Below, in pieces: positions 26,777 to 36,379 of a DNA stretch of 64,000 bases (position 1 is its first letter; each line of letters starts with the position of its first letter). The DNA is from Microbacterium neungamense (GTDB lineage: Bacteria; Actinomycetota; Actinomycetes; Actinomycetales; Microbacteriaceae): NCBI RefSeq assembly GCF_024971095.1, contig NZ_CP069717.1, positions 868,001-932,000 of the forward strand, given 5' to 3'. Below the pieces are notes generated by a model. It saw only the letters and a program-made list of their open reading frames with translations. It did no database searches and was not told the DNA's origin. A program made the translations under genes and the position numbers.

Positions 26777-28237
26777 ATGGAGTTCTCCGGTGAGCGGCCG
26801 ATGGTGGACCTGACCTATTCGGACGTGTTCCTCGTGCCCCGCAGGTCGGCCGTGACGAGCCGGCTCCAGGTGGATCTCAGCCCGGCCGACGGCACGCCGG
26901 CGACCATCCCGCTGGTCGCCGCGAACATGAACTCGGTGACCGGGCCGCGCCTGGCGGCGACGCTCGCCCGCCGCGGCGGGATCGGGGTGCTGCCGCAGGA
27001 TCTGCCGCTGCAGGAGCTCGACGCCGCGATCCGCTGGGTGAAGGATCAGCCGGTGCGCTGGGATACCCCGCTGGTGCTGCCGCCGGACGCCACCGTCGCC
27101 GACGCCCTCCGGCTGCTGCCGCCGACGGAGGGGCACGGGATCGTCGTCGCACCGCCGCATCCGCACGGCTCCCTGCCGGTGGAGTCGGTCGCGGGCGTGG
27201 TGCCGGCGAGCCGGCTCGCCACGGCGCTCCCGGATGCCGCGCTCTGCGACCTCGTCCGCGGGCACGCCCCGGCGATCGATGCGGAGGAGATCGGCGACGG
27301 GCGCGCGGCGTTCGACGCGATCGACGCACTGGACGTGGAGACCGCGCTCGTCATCGACCACGCGCACCTGGTCGGCACGATCAGCCGCCGCTCCGCCCTG
27401 CGCAGCACGCTGTACCGGCCCGCGGTGGACGGCTCCGGCCGCCTCGCGGTCGCCGCCGCGGTCGGCATCAACGGGGACGTGGCAGGCAAGGCCAGGGCGC
27501 TGGCCGGCGCCGGTGTCGACGTGCTCGTCGTCGACACCGCGCACGGACACCAGGAGGGGATGCTGCGCGCCCTCGCCGCGGTGGCCGGCCTGGCCCTGGG
27601 CATCCCGATCGTGGCCGGCAACATCGTCACCGCGGACGGGGTGAAGGACCTCGTCGAGGCGGGCGCCTCGATCCTCAAGGTCGGCGTCGGCCCGGGCGCG
27701 ATGTGCACCACCCGGATGATGACGGCGGTGGGCCGGCCGCAGTTCTCCGCCGTGCTGGAGACCGCCGAGGCGGCGCGGGGGCTGGGGGCGCACGTCTGGG
27801 CGGACGGGGGAGTGCGCTACCCGCGGGACGTCGCCCTGGCGCTCGCCGCGGGCGCGGCATCCGTCATGATCGGCTCCTGGTTCGCCGGCACCGTGGAGGC
27901 GCCGGGCGAGCTGCAGCGGGACGCCGACGGCCGGATCTACAAGGAGTCGTGGGGGATGGCCTCCACGAAGGCGGTGCAGGCCCGGTTCGGCCGCCTGGAC
28001 GCGTACGAGCGCGCCCGCAAGGAGCTCTTCGCCGAGGGGATCTCGTCCTCGCGGATCTACCTCGACCCGCTGCGCCCCGGCATCGAGGACCTGCTGGACA
28101 TGATCACCTCCGGCATCCGCTCGTCGTTCACGTACGCGGGCGCGGCGACCGTCCCCGAGTTCCACGACCGCGCGCTGGTCGGGCTGCAGTCCGCGGCCGG
28201 GTACGAGGAGGGCAAGGCGCTGCCGGTCAGCTGGTAG
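26777..28237 (+). CDS. guaB1: GuaB1 family protein (IMP dehydrogenase-related, GMP reductase)
   Basis: GuaB1 proteins are IMP dehydrogenase relatives of actinobacteria; the mycobacterial one has been shown to act as a GMP reductase, turning GMP to IMP. The 486-residue product has the TIM barrel interrupted by a CBS-like insert at about 90-215. The catalytic cysteine is C310 in GVGPGAMCTTRMMT, and the phosphate-binding loop is ADGGVRYPRDVALALAAGA. YAGAATVPEFHDRA near the C terminus is typical of this branch. The start is set by the -10 box. It is divergent from kgd. The GMP reductase role is inferred from family. Confidence 0.9.
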   Translation: MEFSGERPMVDLTYSDVFLVPRRSAVTSRLQVDLSPADGTPATIPLVAANMNSVTGPRLAATLARRGGIGVLPQDLPLQELDAAIRWVKDQPVRWDTPLVLPPDATVADALRLLPPTEGHGIVVAPPHPHGSLPVESVAGVVPASRLATALPDAALCDLVRGHAPAIDAEEIGDGRAAFDAIDALDVETALVIDHAHLVGTISRRSALRSTLYRPAVDGSGRLAVAAAVGINGDVAGKARALAGAGVDVLVVDTAHGHQEGMLRALAAVAGLALGIPIVAGNIVTADGVKDLVEAGASILKVGVGPGAMCTTRMMTAVGRPQFSAVLETAEAARGLGAHVWADGGVRYPRDVALALAAGAASVMIGSWFAGTVEAPGELQRDADGRIYKESWGMASTKAVQARFGRLDAYERARKELFAEGISSSRIYLDPLRPGIEDLLDMITSGIRSSFTYAGAATVPEFHDRALVGLQSAAGYEEGKALPVSW

Positions 28238-28263
28238 CGGATGCCGGGGCCGGACCGGTTGGG

Positions 28264-28269
28264 TAGACT
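28264..28269 (+). promoter_or_regulatory. -10 box of the CNNM operon
   Basis: TAGACT lies about 100 bases before the ATG at 28366, leaving a leader with GAGGGGAG ahead of the start. GGTTGG upstream could be part of a weak -35. Confidence 0.4.
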
Positions 28270-28365
28270 CGGGCGCACGATGGACGACCCCCCTTCCTGC
28301 AGTCCCCGGCCCCACCGCCCGACCCCTGTCCGACCGGATCGCACCGGCGCTGAGGGGAGCAGCTG

Positions 28366-29682
28366 ATGGAACTCCTGATGCTGGGCGTGGGGCTCCTCCT
28401 GATCATCGGCACGGGCCTGTTCGTGGCCAGCGAGTTCGCGCTGGTCAACCTCGACCGCGCCGACCTCGAGGCGCGGCAGGCGCGCGGTGAATCCCGCCTG
28501 TCGCTCACGATCCGGGCGCTGCGGATCACCTCCACGCACCTGTCCTCCGCGCAGCTGGGCATCACGCTGACCACCCTGCTCACCGGCTTCACCATGGAGC
28601 CGGCGCTGTCCAGCCTGCTGCGTCCGGTGCTGCTGTCCTGGGGGCTGCCCGAGCCGGCGGTCAGGCCGGTCTCCGCGACGATCGCGATGCTCGTCGCCAC
28701 GGTGCTGTCGATGATCCTCGGCGAGCTGGTGCCGAAGAACTTCGCCCTGGCGCTGCCGCTGGCCACCGCGAAGCTGGTGATCCCGTTCCAGACCGCGTTC
28801 ACGGCGGTGTTCAAGCCCGCCGTGATCCTGCTCAACGGCAGCGCGAACGCGGTGCTGCGCGGCATGGGCGTCGAGCCGAAGGAGGAGCTGTCCGGGGCGC
28901 GCACCGCCGAGGAGCTGTCCTCCCTGGTGCGCCGGTCGGCGAGCGCCGGGGTGCTGGAGAAGGACACCGCGACGCTGCTGGACCGCAGCCTCACCTTCGC
29001 GCGCCTCACCGCGGCCGACATCATGACCGCCCGCCCGAGCATGCACGCGCTGTCCGCCGGCGACTCCGCGAACGACGTCATCCAGCTCGCCCGGCGCACC
29101 GGGCACAGCCGCTTCCCGGTGTACGACGACGACCTCGACGACATCACCGGCATCGTGCACGTGAAGGCCGCCGTCTCGGTGCCCAGGGAGCGCCGCGGCG
29201 AGGTGCCGGTGGGCGCGCTGGCCACCGAGCCGCTGCGCGTGCCCGAGACGGTCCACCTGGACGCCCTCGTCGCGGAGCTGCGCGCCAAGGGCTACCAGCT
29301 GGCGATCGTCGTCGACGAGTACGGCGGGACGGCCGGGGTCGTGACGCTCGAGGATCTCGTGGAGGAGATCGTCGGCGAGGTGTCCGACGAGCACGACCGC
29401 ACCCGCGCGGGCATCGTCCGGCGGCGCGACTCGATCACCTTCCCCGGCGAGCTGCGGCCCGACGAGCTGCGCGAGCGCACCGGCATCGAGGTGCCCGAAG
29501 GGGACGTCTACGACACCGTGGGCGGGTTCGTGATGAGCGTGCTGGAGCGGGTGCCCGCCGTCGGCGACGAGGTGCGGCTGGAGACCGGGTCCCTCGAGGT
29601 GGTCCGCATGGACGGCCGGCGGGTGGACCGCATCCGCTACCGTCCCGACCCCGTGGAGACGGCGACGGAGGAGGAGCGATGA
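28366..29682 (+). CDS. CNNM/CorC family membrane protein with CBS and CorC domains
   Basis: The family (also called hemolysin C-like, TlyC or CorC) is linked to magnesium and cobalt efflux and to membrane integrity. The 438-residue product has a DUF21/CNNM membrane domain over residues 1-200 with three to four helices and the motif [16 protein letters not shown] pair follows at about 205-340 ([46 protein letters not shown]). A C-terminal CorC_HlyC domain lies at about 350-430 ([20 protein letters not shown]). The stop overlaps the start of a second CNNM gene by 4 bases, so the two form an operon and may work as a pair. Confidence 0.9.
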   Translation: MELLMLGVGLLLIIGTGLFVASEFALVNLDRADLEARQARGESRLSLTIRALRITSTHLSSAQLGITLTTLLTGFTMEPALSSLLRPVLLSWGLPEPAVRPVSATIAMLVATVLSMILGELVPKNFALALPLATAKLVIPFQTAFTAVFKPAVILLNGSANAVLRGMGVEPKEELSGARTAEELSSLVRRSASAGVLEKDTATLLDRSLTFARLTAADIMTARPSMHALSAGDSANDVIQLARRTGHSRFPVYDDDLDDITGIVHVKAAVSVPRERRGEVPVGALATEPLRVPETVHLDALVAELRAKGYQLAIVVDEYGGTAGVVTLEDLVEEIVGEVSDEHDRTRAGIVRRRDSITFPGELRPDELRERTGIEVPEGDVYDTVGGFVMSVLERVPAVGDEVRLETGSLEVVRMDGRRVDRIRYRPDPVETATEEER

Positions 29683-30740
29683 GCGACTGGGCGGGCCTGG
29701 TCTGGCTGGTCGTGCTGCTCGCGGCCAACGCCTTCTTCGTCGGCGCGGAGTTCGCCGTCATCTCCGCGCGGCGCTCGCAGATCGAGCCGCTCGCCGAACG
29801 CGGGTCGCGGCCGGCGAAGACCGCGCTGTACGCGATGGAGCACGCCACGCTGATGCTGGCGACCTCGCAGCTGGGTATCACGATCTGCTCCCTGCTGATC
29901 CTGAACGTGTCCGAGCCGGCCATCCACCACCTGCTGGAGGTCCCGCTGCACGCGATCGGCTGGGACGACTCGGTCGTCTCGGTGGCGTCGTTCGTGATCA
30001 CGCTGTCGCTGGTGTCGTTCCTGCACGTCGTCTTCGGCGAGATGGTGCCGAAGAACCTCGCCTTCTCTCTGCCCGACCGCGCGGTGCTCCTCCTCGCGAC
30101 CCCGCTGGTGTGGGTGTCGCGGCTGTTCCGGCACGTGATCTGGCTGCTGAACGCCACCGCGAACGCGGTGCTGCGGCTGTTCCGGGTGGAGCCGAAGAAC
30201 GAGGCCGCGTCGGCGTTCACGATCGAAGAGGTCGCCACGATCGTGAGCCAGTCGCGTCGTGAGGGCGTGCTCACGGATGCCGCGGGCACGGTCGCGGCGG
30301 TGGTGGAGTTCACCGACAAGAAGGCCCGCGACATCGCGGTGCCGCTGTCGGAGCTGGTCACCCTGCCGCAGAACACCACCCCTGACGACATCGAGCGCGC
30401 GGTCGCGCGGTACGGGTTCTCGCGGTACGTGATCGTCGACGAGCACGGCTCGCCGGTCGGGTACGTGCACCTGAAGGACATCCTGCGCGCGGCGGAGGGG
30501 GCGGATGCCGCGGAGAAGGCGGCTGCGCCGGTGCCGGCGAAGCGGATCCACCACATGGTGCCCGTGCAGGAGGACACCGATCTCGAGGACGCGCTGGCCG
30601 CGATGCGCAGAGCGGGCCGGCATCTGGCGCGGGTGCGTGACGCGCACGGCGAGACCACGGCGGTGCTGTTCCTGGAGGACATCCTCGAGGAGCTCATCGG
30701 CGAGGTGCAGGACGCCACCCGCCGCGGTCACGGCCGCTGA
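29679..30740 (+). CDS. CNNM family membrane protein with CBS domains, lacking CorC domain
   Basis: This is the second member of the CNNM pair. The 353-residue product has the DUF21 membrane domain (VVLLAANAFFVGAEFAVISA, FGEMVPKNLAFSLP) and a CBS pair from about 200 to 345. It stops right after the LEDILEELIGEV element that normally leads into the CorC_HlyC domain. It is therefore shorter than its upstream partner by one domain. This two-gene long/short arrangement is common in actinobacteria, and the short member may form a mixed complex with the long one. The start overlaps the upstream stop. Confidence 0.88.
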   Translation: MSDWAGLVWLVVLLAANAFFVGAEFAVISARRSQIEPLAERGSRPAKTALYAMEHATLMLATSQLGITICSLLILNVSEPAIHHLLEVPLHAIGWDDSVVSVASFVITLSLVSFLHVVFGEMVPKNLAFSLPDRAVLLLATPLVWVSRLFRHVIWLLNATANAVLRLFRVEPKNEAASAFTIEEVATIVSQSRREGVLTDAAGTVAAVVEFTDKKARDIAVPLSELVTLPQNTTPDDIERAVARYGFSRYVIVDEHGSPVGYVHLKDILRAAEGADAAEKAAAPVPAKRIHHMVPVQEDTDLEDALAAMRRAGRHLARVRDAHGETTAVLFLEDILEELIGEVQDATRRGHGR

Positions 30741-30746
30741 CACACC

Positions 30747-31814
30747 TCAGCGCCAGCGGGCGCGCAGGTACTGCGGCGGCCAGGGCGCCTCGACGCCGAG
30801 CTCATGCGCGGCACGCAGTCCGAAGTGCGGATCGCGCAGCCACTCCCGGCCGGCGAAGATCGCATCCGCGGCGCCCGAGGCGAGCACCTGCTCGGCCTGC
30901 TCGGCCGCGGTGATCAGGCCGACCGCCGAGGTCGGGATGCGCCCGCTCTGCCGCACGGTCTCCGCCAGCGGCACCTGGTAGCCCGGGCCGAGCTCGATGC
31001 GCTGATGCGCGACCAGCCCGCCGCTGGAGACGTCGATGAGGTCCGCCCCGTGCGCGACCGCCCAGTCGCCGACCTGCGCCGCCTCCTCGGGGGTGAACCC
31101 GCCGTCGGCGTGATCGGTCGCCGAGATCCGCACGAACAGGGGCACCTCGTCCCCGGCGACCTCGCGCACGACGTCCACCACGCGCAGCAGCAGACGCGCC
31201 CGGTTCTCCAGCGTGCCGCCGTACTCGTCGTCGCGCAGGTTCGACAGCGGGGAGAGGAACTCGTGCAGCAGGTAGCCGTGTGCGCCGTGGATCTCCAGCA
31301 CGTCGAAGCCGGCCTCCAGCGCACGGCGCGTGGCATCCGCGAACCCGGTCACCACACGCTCGATGCCCGCGGCATTCAGGGCGACCGGCTCCGCGAAGCC
31401 CTCGAACGCCACCGCCGAGGGCGCCACGGTCTGCCAGCCGCCCTCGTCGAGCGGCACCGATCCGCGCTGCTCGGCCCACGGCCACCACGTCGACGCCTTC
31501 CGGCCCGCGTGCGCGAGCTGGATGCCGGCGTGCGCGCCGCGGGCGTGGATCGCGGCGACGATCGGGGCCCACACATCGCGCTGCGCGTCGTTCCACAGTC
31601 CGGTGTCGCGCGGCGAGATCCGCCCCTCCGGAACCACGGCGGTCGCCTCGGCCACGATCAGCCCCGCGCCGCCGGAGGCGAACTGGGCGAGGTGGGTGTG
31701 GTGCCACTCCTGCGGCACGCCGTCGACGGCGCTGTACATGCACATCGGCGAGACCCAGAGCCGGTTGCGGAACGTGCGGGAGCGGACGGTCAGGGGGGAG
31801 AACAGCATGCTCAC
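30747..31814 (-). CDS. Old Yellow Enzyme family NADH:flavin oxidoreductase, YqjM/NamA-like
   Basis: This FMN-dependent ene-reductase acts on activated alkenes such as enones and nitro compounds. The 355-residue product has the YqjM-type features: LWVSPMCMYSAVDGVPQEWH near the start with the FMN-proximal cysteine, HAGRKAS near 100, and the catalytic histidines in EIHGAHGYLLHEFLSPLSN. FAGREWLRDPH lies near the end. The GTG at 31814 is preferred because TAGCGT ends 7 bases upstream; the ATG at 31808 with GGAAGGG upstream is the alternative, giving two residues fewer. It converges on the CNNM operon and is divergent from nnrD. Confidence 0.9.
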   Translation of the reverse strand: MSMLFSPLTVRSRTFRNRLWVSPMCMYSAVDGVPQEWHHTHLAQFASGGAGLIVAEATAVVPEGRISPRDTGLWNDAQRDVWAPIVAAIHARGAHAGIQLAHAGRKASTWWPWAEQRGSVPLDEGGWQTVAPSAVAFEGFAEPVALNAAGIERVVTGFADATRRALEAGFDVLEIHGAHGYLLHEFLSPLSNLRDDEYGGTLENRARLLLRVVDVVREVAGDEVPLFVRISATDHADGGFTPEEAAQVGDWAVAHGADLIDVSSGGLVAHQRIELGPGYQVPLAETVRQSGRIPTSAVGLITAAEQAEQVLASGAADAIFAGREWLRDPHFGLRAAHELGVEAPWPPQYLRARWR

Positions 31815-31856
31815 CCTTCCGACGCTATCGCCCCGGGCGCACCGGTCGGTGCACGC

Positions 31857-31862
31857 TAACGT
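31857..31862 (+). promoter_or_regulatory. Leaderless -10 box of nnrD
   Basis: TAACGT ends 6 bases before the ATG at 31869. Confidence 0.5.
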
Positions 31863-31868
31863 GGAGCC

Positions 31869-32693
31869 ATGGTCCGGGAGTGGTCGAGGAGCGAGACGCG
31901 GAGCCTGCTGCGGGTGCCCGGCCCGGGGGACGACAAGTACTCCCGCGGGGTCGTCGCGATCCGCACCGGATCGGCCGACTACCCCGGTGCCGCGGTGCTG
32001 GGCGTCGAGGCGGCGTGGCGCGCCGGCGCCGGCTACGTGCGCTACGTCGGCACGGCGGCGGATGCGGTGCTCGCGCGGCGGCCGGAGACCGTGGCCGGCC
32101 CGGACATCGGCCGCACGCGTCCCGGGGCGTGGGTGGTCGGGTCGGGCACGGATGCCGGCCGGCGCACCGCGGAGGAGGAGCGCGCCCTGCGCGAGATCCT
32201 CGCCGGCGATGTTCCCGTCGTCGTGGACGCCGGGGCGCTCGACCTCGCGCCCGGCGCGGCGGCACCCCTCATCCTCACCCCGCACGCCGGGGAGTTCCGC
32301 CGGCTGTGCGAACGCATCCGGGCCGACGCCGATCTGGACCGGGACCGGGAGGGCGCGGTCGCGGCGATCGCCGCCCGGCTCGGGCAGACCGTGCTGCTGA
32401 AGGGATCCCGCACGCTCGTGGCCGACCCCGACGGCGAGGTGCTCGGCGTCGGCGACGCGCCCGGCTGGCTCGCCGCCGCGGGCACCGGCGACGTGCTGGC
32501 CGGTGTCATCGCCGCACTCGCGGCCGCCAACCCCGGGCGCGCTCCGGTGGAGGTCGCGGCATCGGCGGCGTGGCTGCACGGACACGCCGCGCGGCTGGCA
32601 TCCGGAGCGCAGGACGGGGCGTCCGGGCATCCGATCGTCGCCCTGGACGTCGCGGAGGCGCTGCCGCGGGCGATCGCGGACCTGCTCTCGTGA
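31869..32693 (+). CDS. nnrD: ADP-dependent NAD(P)H-hydrate dehydratase
   Basis: NnrD repairs hydrated NAD(P)H using ADP. The 274-residue product has the ribokinase-like YjeF C-terminal fold: KYSRGVVAIRTGSADYPGAA near residue 25, DAGALDL near 122, the LTPHAGEFRRL loop near 138, and GWLAAAGTGDVLAGVIAALA near 200 with the catalytic aspartate. The NnrE epimerase half is absent, so it is a stand-alone dehydratase. The last bases overlap the GTG of the glycosyltransferase gene, suggesting an operon. Confidence 0.9.
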   Translation: MVREWSRSETRSLLRVPGPGDDKYSRGVVAIRTGSADYPGAAVLGVEAAWRAGAGYVRYVGTAADAVLARRPETVAGPDIGRTRPGAWVVGSGTDAGRRTAEEERALREILAGDVPVVVDAGALDLAPGAAAPLILTPHAGEFRRLCERIRADADLDRDREGAVAAIAARLGQTVLLKGSRTLVADPDGEVLGVGDAPGWLAAAGTGDVLAGVIAALAAANPGRAPVEVAASAAWLHGHAARLASGAQDGASGHPIVALDVAEALPRAIADLLS

Positions 32694-33907
32694 CGCGAAT
32701 CGCGACAGCCCGCGCGGCGGTGCTGTGGGCGTCCTTCGTCCTCGCGCATGCGCTGGTCGCCGTTCTCGGCTGGGTGCTGCCGGCGCAGCCGATGGGTGAC
32801 GTCGTGCTGGTGTACCAGCCGTGGGCGGCATCGGCGGCCTCCGGCGGCGCCGTCGTCGGCATCACCGAGCCGTGGGTGTACCCGCAGCTGGCGCTGCTGC
32901 CCATGCTCGCCGCGCACGGCATCGCGGCGCCCCTGGTGCCGCTGCTCGGCGCGCAGGGCGGCTACCTCGTCGCGTGGGCGCTGCTCGTCACCGTGGGCGA
33001 CCTGCTCGCGTTCGCCGTCCTGGTCGGCCGGTGCCGGGATGCGCGCAGGGTCGGGGCGGCCTGGTTCTGGTGCGCCGCACTGGTGCTGCTCGGCCCGATC
33101 GCGCTGTACCGGATCGACGCGGTCACCGTGCCCCTCGCCGTCATCGGGGCGCTGTGGCTGCGCCGCCGCCCGGAGGTGGCGATGGCCCTGCTCACCGTCG
33201 GGGCGTGGATCAAGATCTGGCCGGGTGCGCTGGTGGCGGCGGCGCTGGTCGCCGTCCGCGACCGGCGGCGGATGCTGGTGGCAGCGGCGGGCACCGCGGG
33301 CGCGATCGCCCTGCTGCTGCTCCTGCTCGGCGCCGACCGCGAGCTGTTCGGGTTCCTCACCGCGCAGACCGGCCGCGGACTGCAGATCGAGGCGGTGGCG
33401 GCGACCCCGTTCCTCTGGCTGGCGGTGGCCGGCTCGGCGTCCATCGCGTACAGCTTCGAGATCCTCACCTTCCAGGTCGAGGCCGGGGGAGCGGATGCCG
33501 TCGCGGCGGCCCTCACGCCGGTCATGGCGCTCGCGGTCGCCGCCCTCCTCGCCCTGGGCGTGCACCGGGCGCGCCGAGGCGTGGACGCCCGGCACCTGCT
33601 GCCGCCGCTCGCCCTGGCACTGGTGACCGCCCTGATCGTGACGAACAAGGTGGGCTCCCCGCAGTTCCAGACCTGGCTGCTCGCCCCGGTGGTCCTGTGG
33701 CTCGTGCTCGACCGGGCGCGCGCCCTGCTGCCGGCCGCGCTCGTGCTGGCGCTGTGCGCCCTCACCTTCGCGGTCTACCCGCTCGGCTACGACGCGCTGC
33801 TGCGCGCCGAGGCGCTGCCGGTGGCCGTGCTCAGCATCCGCAACGCGCTGCTGCTCGTGCTCCTCGCCGCATCCGTGCGCGCTATCCTGCGCGGACCGAC
33901 CCGCTGA
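32690..33907 (+). CDS. Membrane glycosyltransferase of the GT87/DUF2029 type
   Basis: The 405-residue product has about ten membrane helices and the layout of GT-C polyprenyl-phosphate mannosyltransferase-like proteins (DUF2029/GT87), which add sugars to envelope glycolipids. Features are an early extracytoplasmic loop with PMGDVVLVYQPWAA, which carries an aspartate in the GT-C position. Short loops with IYR/LYRIDAV and AWIKIWPGALVAAAL follow. A late loop has VTNKVGSPQFQTWLLAP. The GTG overlaps the nnrD stop by 4 bases. The acceptor and sugar cannot be told from sequence. Confidence 0.75.
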   Translation: MTRIATARAAVLWASFVLAHALVAVLGWVLPAQPMGDVVLVYQPWAASAASGGAVVGITEPWVYPQLALLPMLAAHGIAAPLVPLLGAQGGYLVAWALLVTVGDLLAFAVLVGRCRDARRVGAAWFWCAALVLLGPIALYRIDAVTVPLAVIGALWLRRRPEVAMALLTVGAWIKIWPGALVAAALVAVRDRRRMLVAAAGTAGAIALLLLLLGADRELFGFLTAQTGRGLQIEAVAATPFLWLAVAGSASIAYSFEILTFQVEAGGADAVAAALTPVMALAVAALLALGVHRARRGVDARHLLPPLALALVTALIVTNKVGSPQFQTWLLAPVVLWLVLDRARALLPAALVLALCALTFAVYPLGYDALLRAEALPVAVLSIRNALLLVLLAASVRAILRGPTR

Positions 33908-33942
33908 CCGCTTCTGCCCGCTGACCCACACCTGGAGGACCC

Positions 33943-34272
33943 ATGCTCGTCGCCTTCTCCGTCGCCCCGTCCGGAACCGGACGTGAGGACGGCTCCGTCC
34001 ACGACGCCGTCGCCGCCGCGGTGCGCATCGTCCGGGAATCCGGGCTCCCGCACCGCACCACGAGCATGTTCACCGAGATCGAGGGACCGGATTGGGACAC
34101 CGTGATGGATGTCGTCAAGCGCGCCACCGAGGCGGTGCTGCCGTTCGGCTCGCGCGTGTCCCTGGTGCTGAAGGCCGACATCCGCCCGGGCTACACCGGG
34201 GAGCTGGACGCCAAGATCGAGCGGCTGGAACGGGCCATCGGCGAGACCGGGCCGGAGGGACGCGACGAGTGA
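33943..34272 (+). CDS. MTH1187/YkoF-like thiamine-binding protein
   Basis: This 109-residue protein belongs to the MTH1187 family of small ferredoxin-like-fold proteins that bind thiamine or related compounds. It has the opening MLVAFSVAPSGT, the helix VHDAVAAAVRIVRESGLP, the strand with SMFTEIEGPDWDTVMDVVKR, and the closing strand SRVSLVLKADIRPGYTG. CTGGAGGA precedes the ATG. Whether it supplies thiamine to a transporter or simply buffers it is not known. No thiamine riboswitch is visible upstream. Confidence 0.82.
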   Translation: MLVAFSVAPSGTGREDGSVHDAVAAAVRIVRESGLPHRTTSMFTEIEGPDWDTVMDVVKRATEAVLPFGSRVSLVLKADIRPGYTGELDAKIERLERAIGETGPEGRDE

Positions 34273-34351
34273 GGACCGCATCACCCTCGGTCGCCTGATC
34301 CGGGGGCGCACGGCGATCGACGGTCGCCTGACCGGCCGTCCCGCCGCCGGT

Positions 34352-34357
34352 TACAGT
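34352..34357 (+). promoter_or_regulatory. Leaderless -10 box of the Nudix gene
   Basis: TACAGT ends 6 bases before the GTG at 34364. Confidence 0.5.
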
Positions 34358-34363
34358 GGGGGC

Positions 34364-35011
34364 GTGGATGCGTCGCTCCCCGTCGCCGGCACCGCTGTGG
34401 TGCTCCGGGACGGCCCCGCCGGGCCGGAGGCGCTGCTGCTGCGCCGGCCGGCATCCGGGTCCTTCGCGGACGCCTGGGTGTTCCCCGGCGGCAAGGTCGA
34501 GCCCGTTGATGCGCTGCCCGGCGGGACGGAGGCGGATGCCGCGCTGCGCGCCGCCGTCCGGGAGACCGCCGAGGAGACCGGCATCCGCATCGCCGATCCG
34601 GCCCTCCTGTCGCAGTGGAGCCCGCCGCCGGAGGTCCCGGTCCGCATCCGCACGTGGTTCTTCCTCGCCCGCGATCTCGGCGACCCGCTGCGGCTCAGCC
34701 CGGACGAGGTCGTCGAGGCGGCCTGGATGACGGTCGCGGAGGCGTTCCGCCGCCACGAGGCGGGGGAGATGTCGCTGTTCCCGCCGACCTGGGTGACCCT
34801 GCACGGCCTGCGTGATCGCGCCACGGTCGACGACGTCTATGCCGCGCTCGGCGCGCCGGAGCACTTCGTCACCCGGATGCGGCGCACCGCCGAGGGCATG
34901 CTCGCGCTGTGGGGCGGTGACGAGGAGCATCCGGAGGCGCCCGGGGAGGCAGGACAGCGGCACCGCCTGCTGATGGCCGCGCCGCCGTGGCGCTACGAGC
35001 GCCGGCCGTGA
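34364..35011 (+). CDS. Nudix hydrolase
   Basis: Nudix enzymes cleave nucleoside diphosphates linked to another moiety. The 215-residue product has the Nudix box in an extended form: GGKVEPVDALPGG, an insert, then AAVRETAEETGIRI, with the metal-binding glutamates in RETAEETG. The insert of several residues between GG and the helix is seen in the RNA-capping or CoA-type Nudix subgroup. PPTWVTLHGL and a C-terminal helix fit the NUDT7/CoA-pyrophosphatase-like or NUDT19 group, but the substrate is not certain. It converges on metX. Confidence 0.82.
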   Translation: MDASLPVAGTAVVLRDGPAGPEALLLRRPASGSFADAWVFPGGKVEPVDALPGGTEADAALRAAVRETAEETGIRIADPALLSQWSPPPEVPVRIRTWFFLARDLGDPLRLSPDEVVEAAWMTVAEAFRRHEAGEMSLFPPTWVTLHGLRDRATVDDVYAALGAPEHFVTRMRRTAEGMLALWGGDEEHPEAPGEAGQRHRLLMAAPPWRYERRP

Positions 35012-35015
35012 CCCG

Positions 35016-35055
35016 GAGCCCCCGGCGCACGCGTCCGCCGGCGCCGAGCGGGCTC
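35016..35055. terminator. Hairpin between the Nudix and metX genes
   Basis: GAGCCC pairs with GGGCTC and the inner CCGGCG pairs with CGCCGG around an 8-base loop, with an 8-base bulge on the 3' side. It lies between two convergent stops and overlaps the metX stop codon. Confidence 0.45.
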
Positions 35056-36259
35056 AGGCGTCGAGCAGGCGCCGCAGGTGCTCGCCGACGGCGTCCGTCT
35101 CGATGAGGAACCCGTCGTGCCCGAAGTCGCTGTGCAGCACCACCGCCTCGTCGTCGATGAGGTTGCGGATGCTGCGCGCGATGCGCTGCTGCCCGTCGAC
35201 CGGGAACAGCCGGTCGGAGTCGATGCCGATCACGAGGGTCTTCGCGGTGACCGCGTGCAGGGCCTCCTCGACGCCGCCGCGGTCGCGTCCGACGTCGTGC
35301 GAGTTCATCGCCTCGACCAGAGTGATGTAGCTGTTCGCGTCGAAGCGGCGGGTGAACTTGTTGCCGTGGAAGTCCAGGTACGACTCGACCGCGAACCGGC
35401 CGCCGCGGCCGAGCGGGGACAGCCCGGACTGCCAGGAGCGCTGGAAGCGCTGGTTCAGCTCGATCGGGCTGCGGTAGTTCAGCAGCGCCATCCGCCGGGC
35501 CAGGGCCAGCCCGCGGTGCGGGCCCTCGCCGAGGCCGGCGTCGTAGTACTCGCCGCCGGCGAAGCGCGGATCCATCCGCACCGTCTCCAGCTGCACGAAG
35601 TTCAGCGCGAGCTGGTCCGCCGTGGTCACCGGGGGAGACGACAGCACGGCCAGGCGCTCCACCCGGTCCGGATGCGTGATCGCCCACTCCAGGGCGTGCA
35701 TGCCGCCCATCGACCCGCCCACGACCGCGGCCCAGCGGTCGATGCCGAGGGCGTCGGCGAGCATCGTCTGCGCGGCGACCTGGTCGCGGATCGTGAGGTA
35801 GGGGAAGCGGGAGGCCCACTCGTAGCCGTCCGGGGCGATGCTCGCCGGGCCGGTCGAGCCCTGGCATCCGCCGAGCATGTTCGGGGCGATCACGAACCAG
35901 CGGTCGGTGTCGATCGGGGCGCCCGGACCGACGACCTCCTCCCACCAGCCGGCGGTGGGATGCCCGCGGCCGGCCTCGCCGCGCACGTGGCTGTCGCCGG
36001 TGAGCGCGTGCAGCACCAGCACGGCGTTGTCGCGCGCCGGGCTCAGCTCGCCCCACGACTCCCAGGCCAGGCGCACGGCGGGCAGCTCGGCGCCGTTCTC
36101 GGTGCGGAAGGTGCCCAGCTCGGTGAAGCGGCGGTCGCCGGGCGGATCGCCGTCGCGCCACGCGCCGGTCGCCGGCGGCCGGGCGCGGAGCAGGCGGACG
36201 TCGGCCTCGGTCACCGGCGCGGACGGAACCGTGTCCTCCGAGGTCGTCTGCCAGTCCAT
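35054..36259 (-). CDS. metX: Homoserine O-acetyltransferase
   Basis: MetX acetylates homoserine with acetyl-CoA, the first committed step of methionine synthesis in this route. The 401-residue alpha/beta hydrolase-fold product has the nucleophile S183 in VVGGSMGGMHALEW, LTGDSHVRG near 87, and NMLGGCQGSTGP near 127. The catalytic aspartate lies in GIDSDRLFPV and the histidine in SDFGHDGFLIE near the end. GAGAAT lies 6 bases before the ATG, suggesting its own leaderless promoter even though metY lies upstream on the same strand behind a strong terminator. Confidence 0.95.
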   Translation of the reverse strand: MDWQTTSEDTVPSAPVTEADVRLLRARPPATGAWRDGDPPGDRRFTELGTFRTENGAELPAVRLAWESWGELSPARDNAVLVLHALTGDSHVRGEAGRGHPTAGWWEEVVGPGAPIDTDRWFVIAPNMLGGCQGSTGPASIAPDGYEWASRFPYLTIRDQVAAQTMLADALGIDRWAAVVGGSMGGMHALEWAITHPDRVERLAVLSSPPVTTADQLALNFVQLETVRMDPRFAGGEYYDAGLGEGPHRGLALARRMALLNYRSPIELNQRFQRSWQSGLSPLGRGGRFAVESYLDFHGNKFTRRFDANSYITLVEAMNSHDVGRDRGGVEEALHAVTAKTLVIGIDSDRLFPVDGQQRIARSIRNLIDDEAVVLHSDFGHDGFLIETDAVGEHLRRLLDA

Positions 36260-36329
36260 GGATCCATTCTCCCGTGCGGGTCTGCGCCGCGACCGCAGGT
36301 TACGCGGAGGCGGCGACCGCCGGTGACGC

Positions 36330-36361
36330 GGATGCCCCGGACCGCGGGGTCCGGGGCATCC
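36330..36361 (-). terminator. Terminator of metY
   Basis: A perfect 14 bp stem (36330-36343 with 36348-36361) has a 4-base GCGG loop and lies 18 bases after the metY stop on the minus strand. It separates metY from metX transcription. Confidence 0.8.
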
Positions 36362-36379
36362 GTTCGTGCGTCGGTCTCG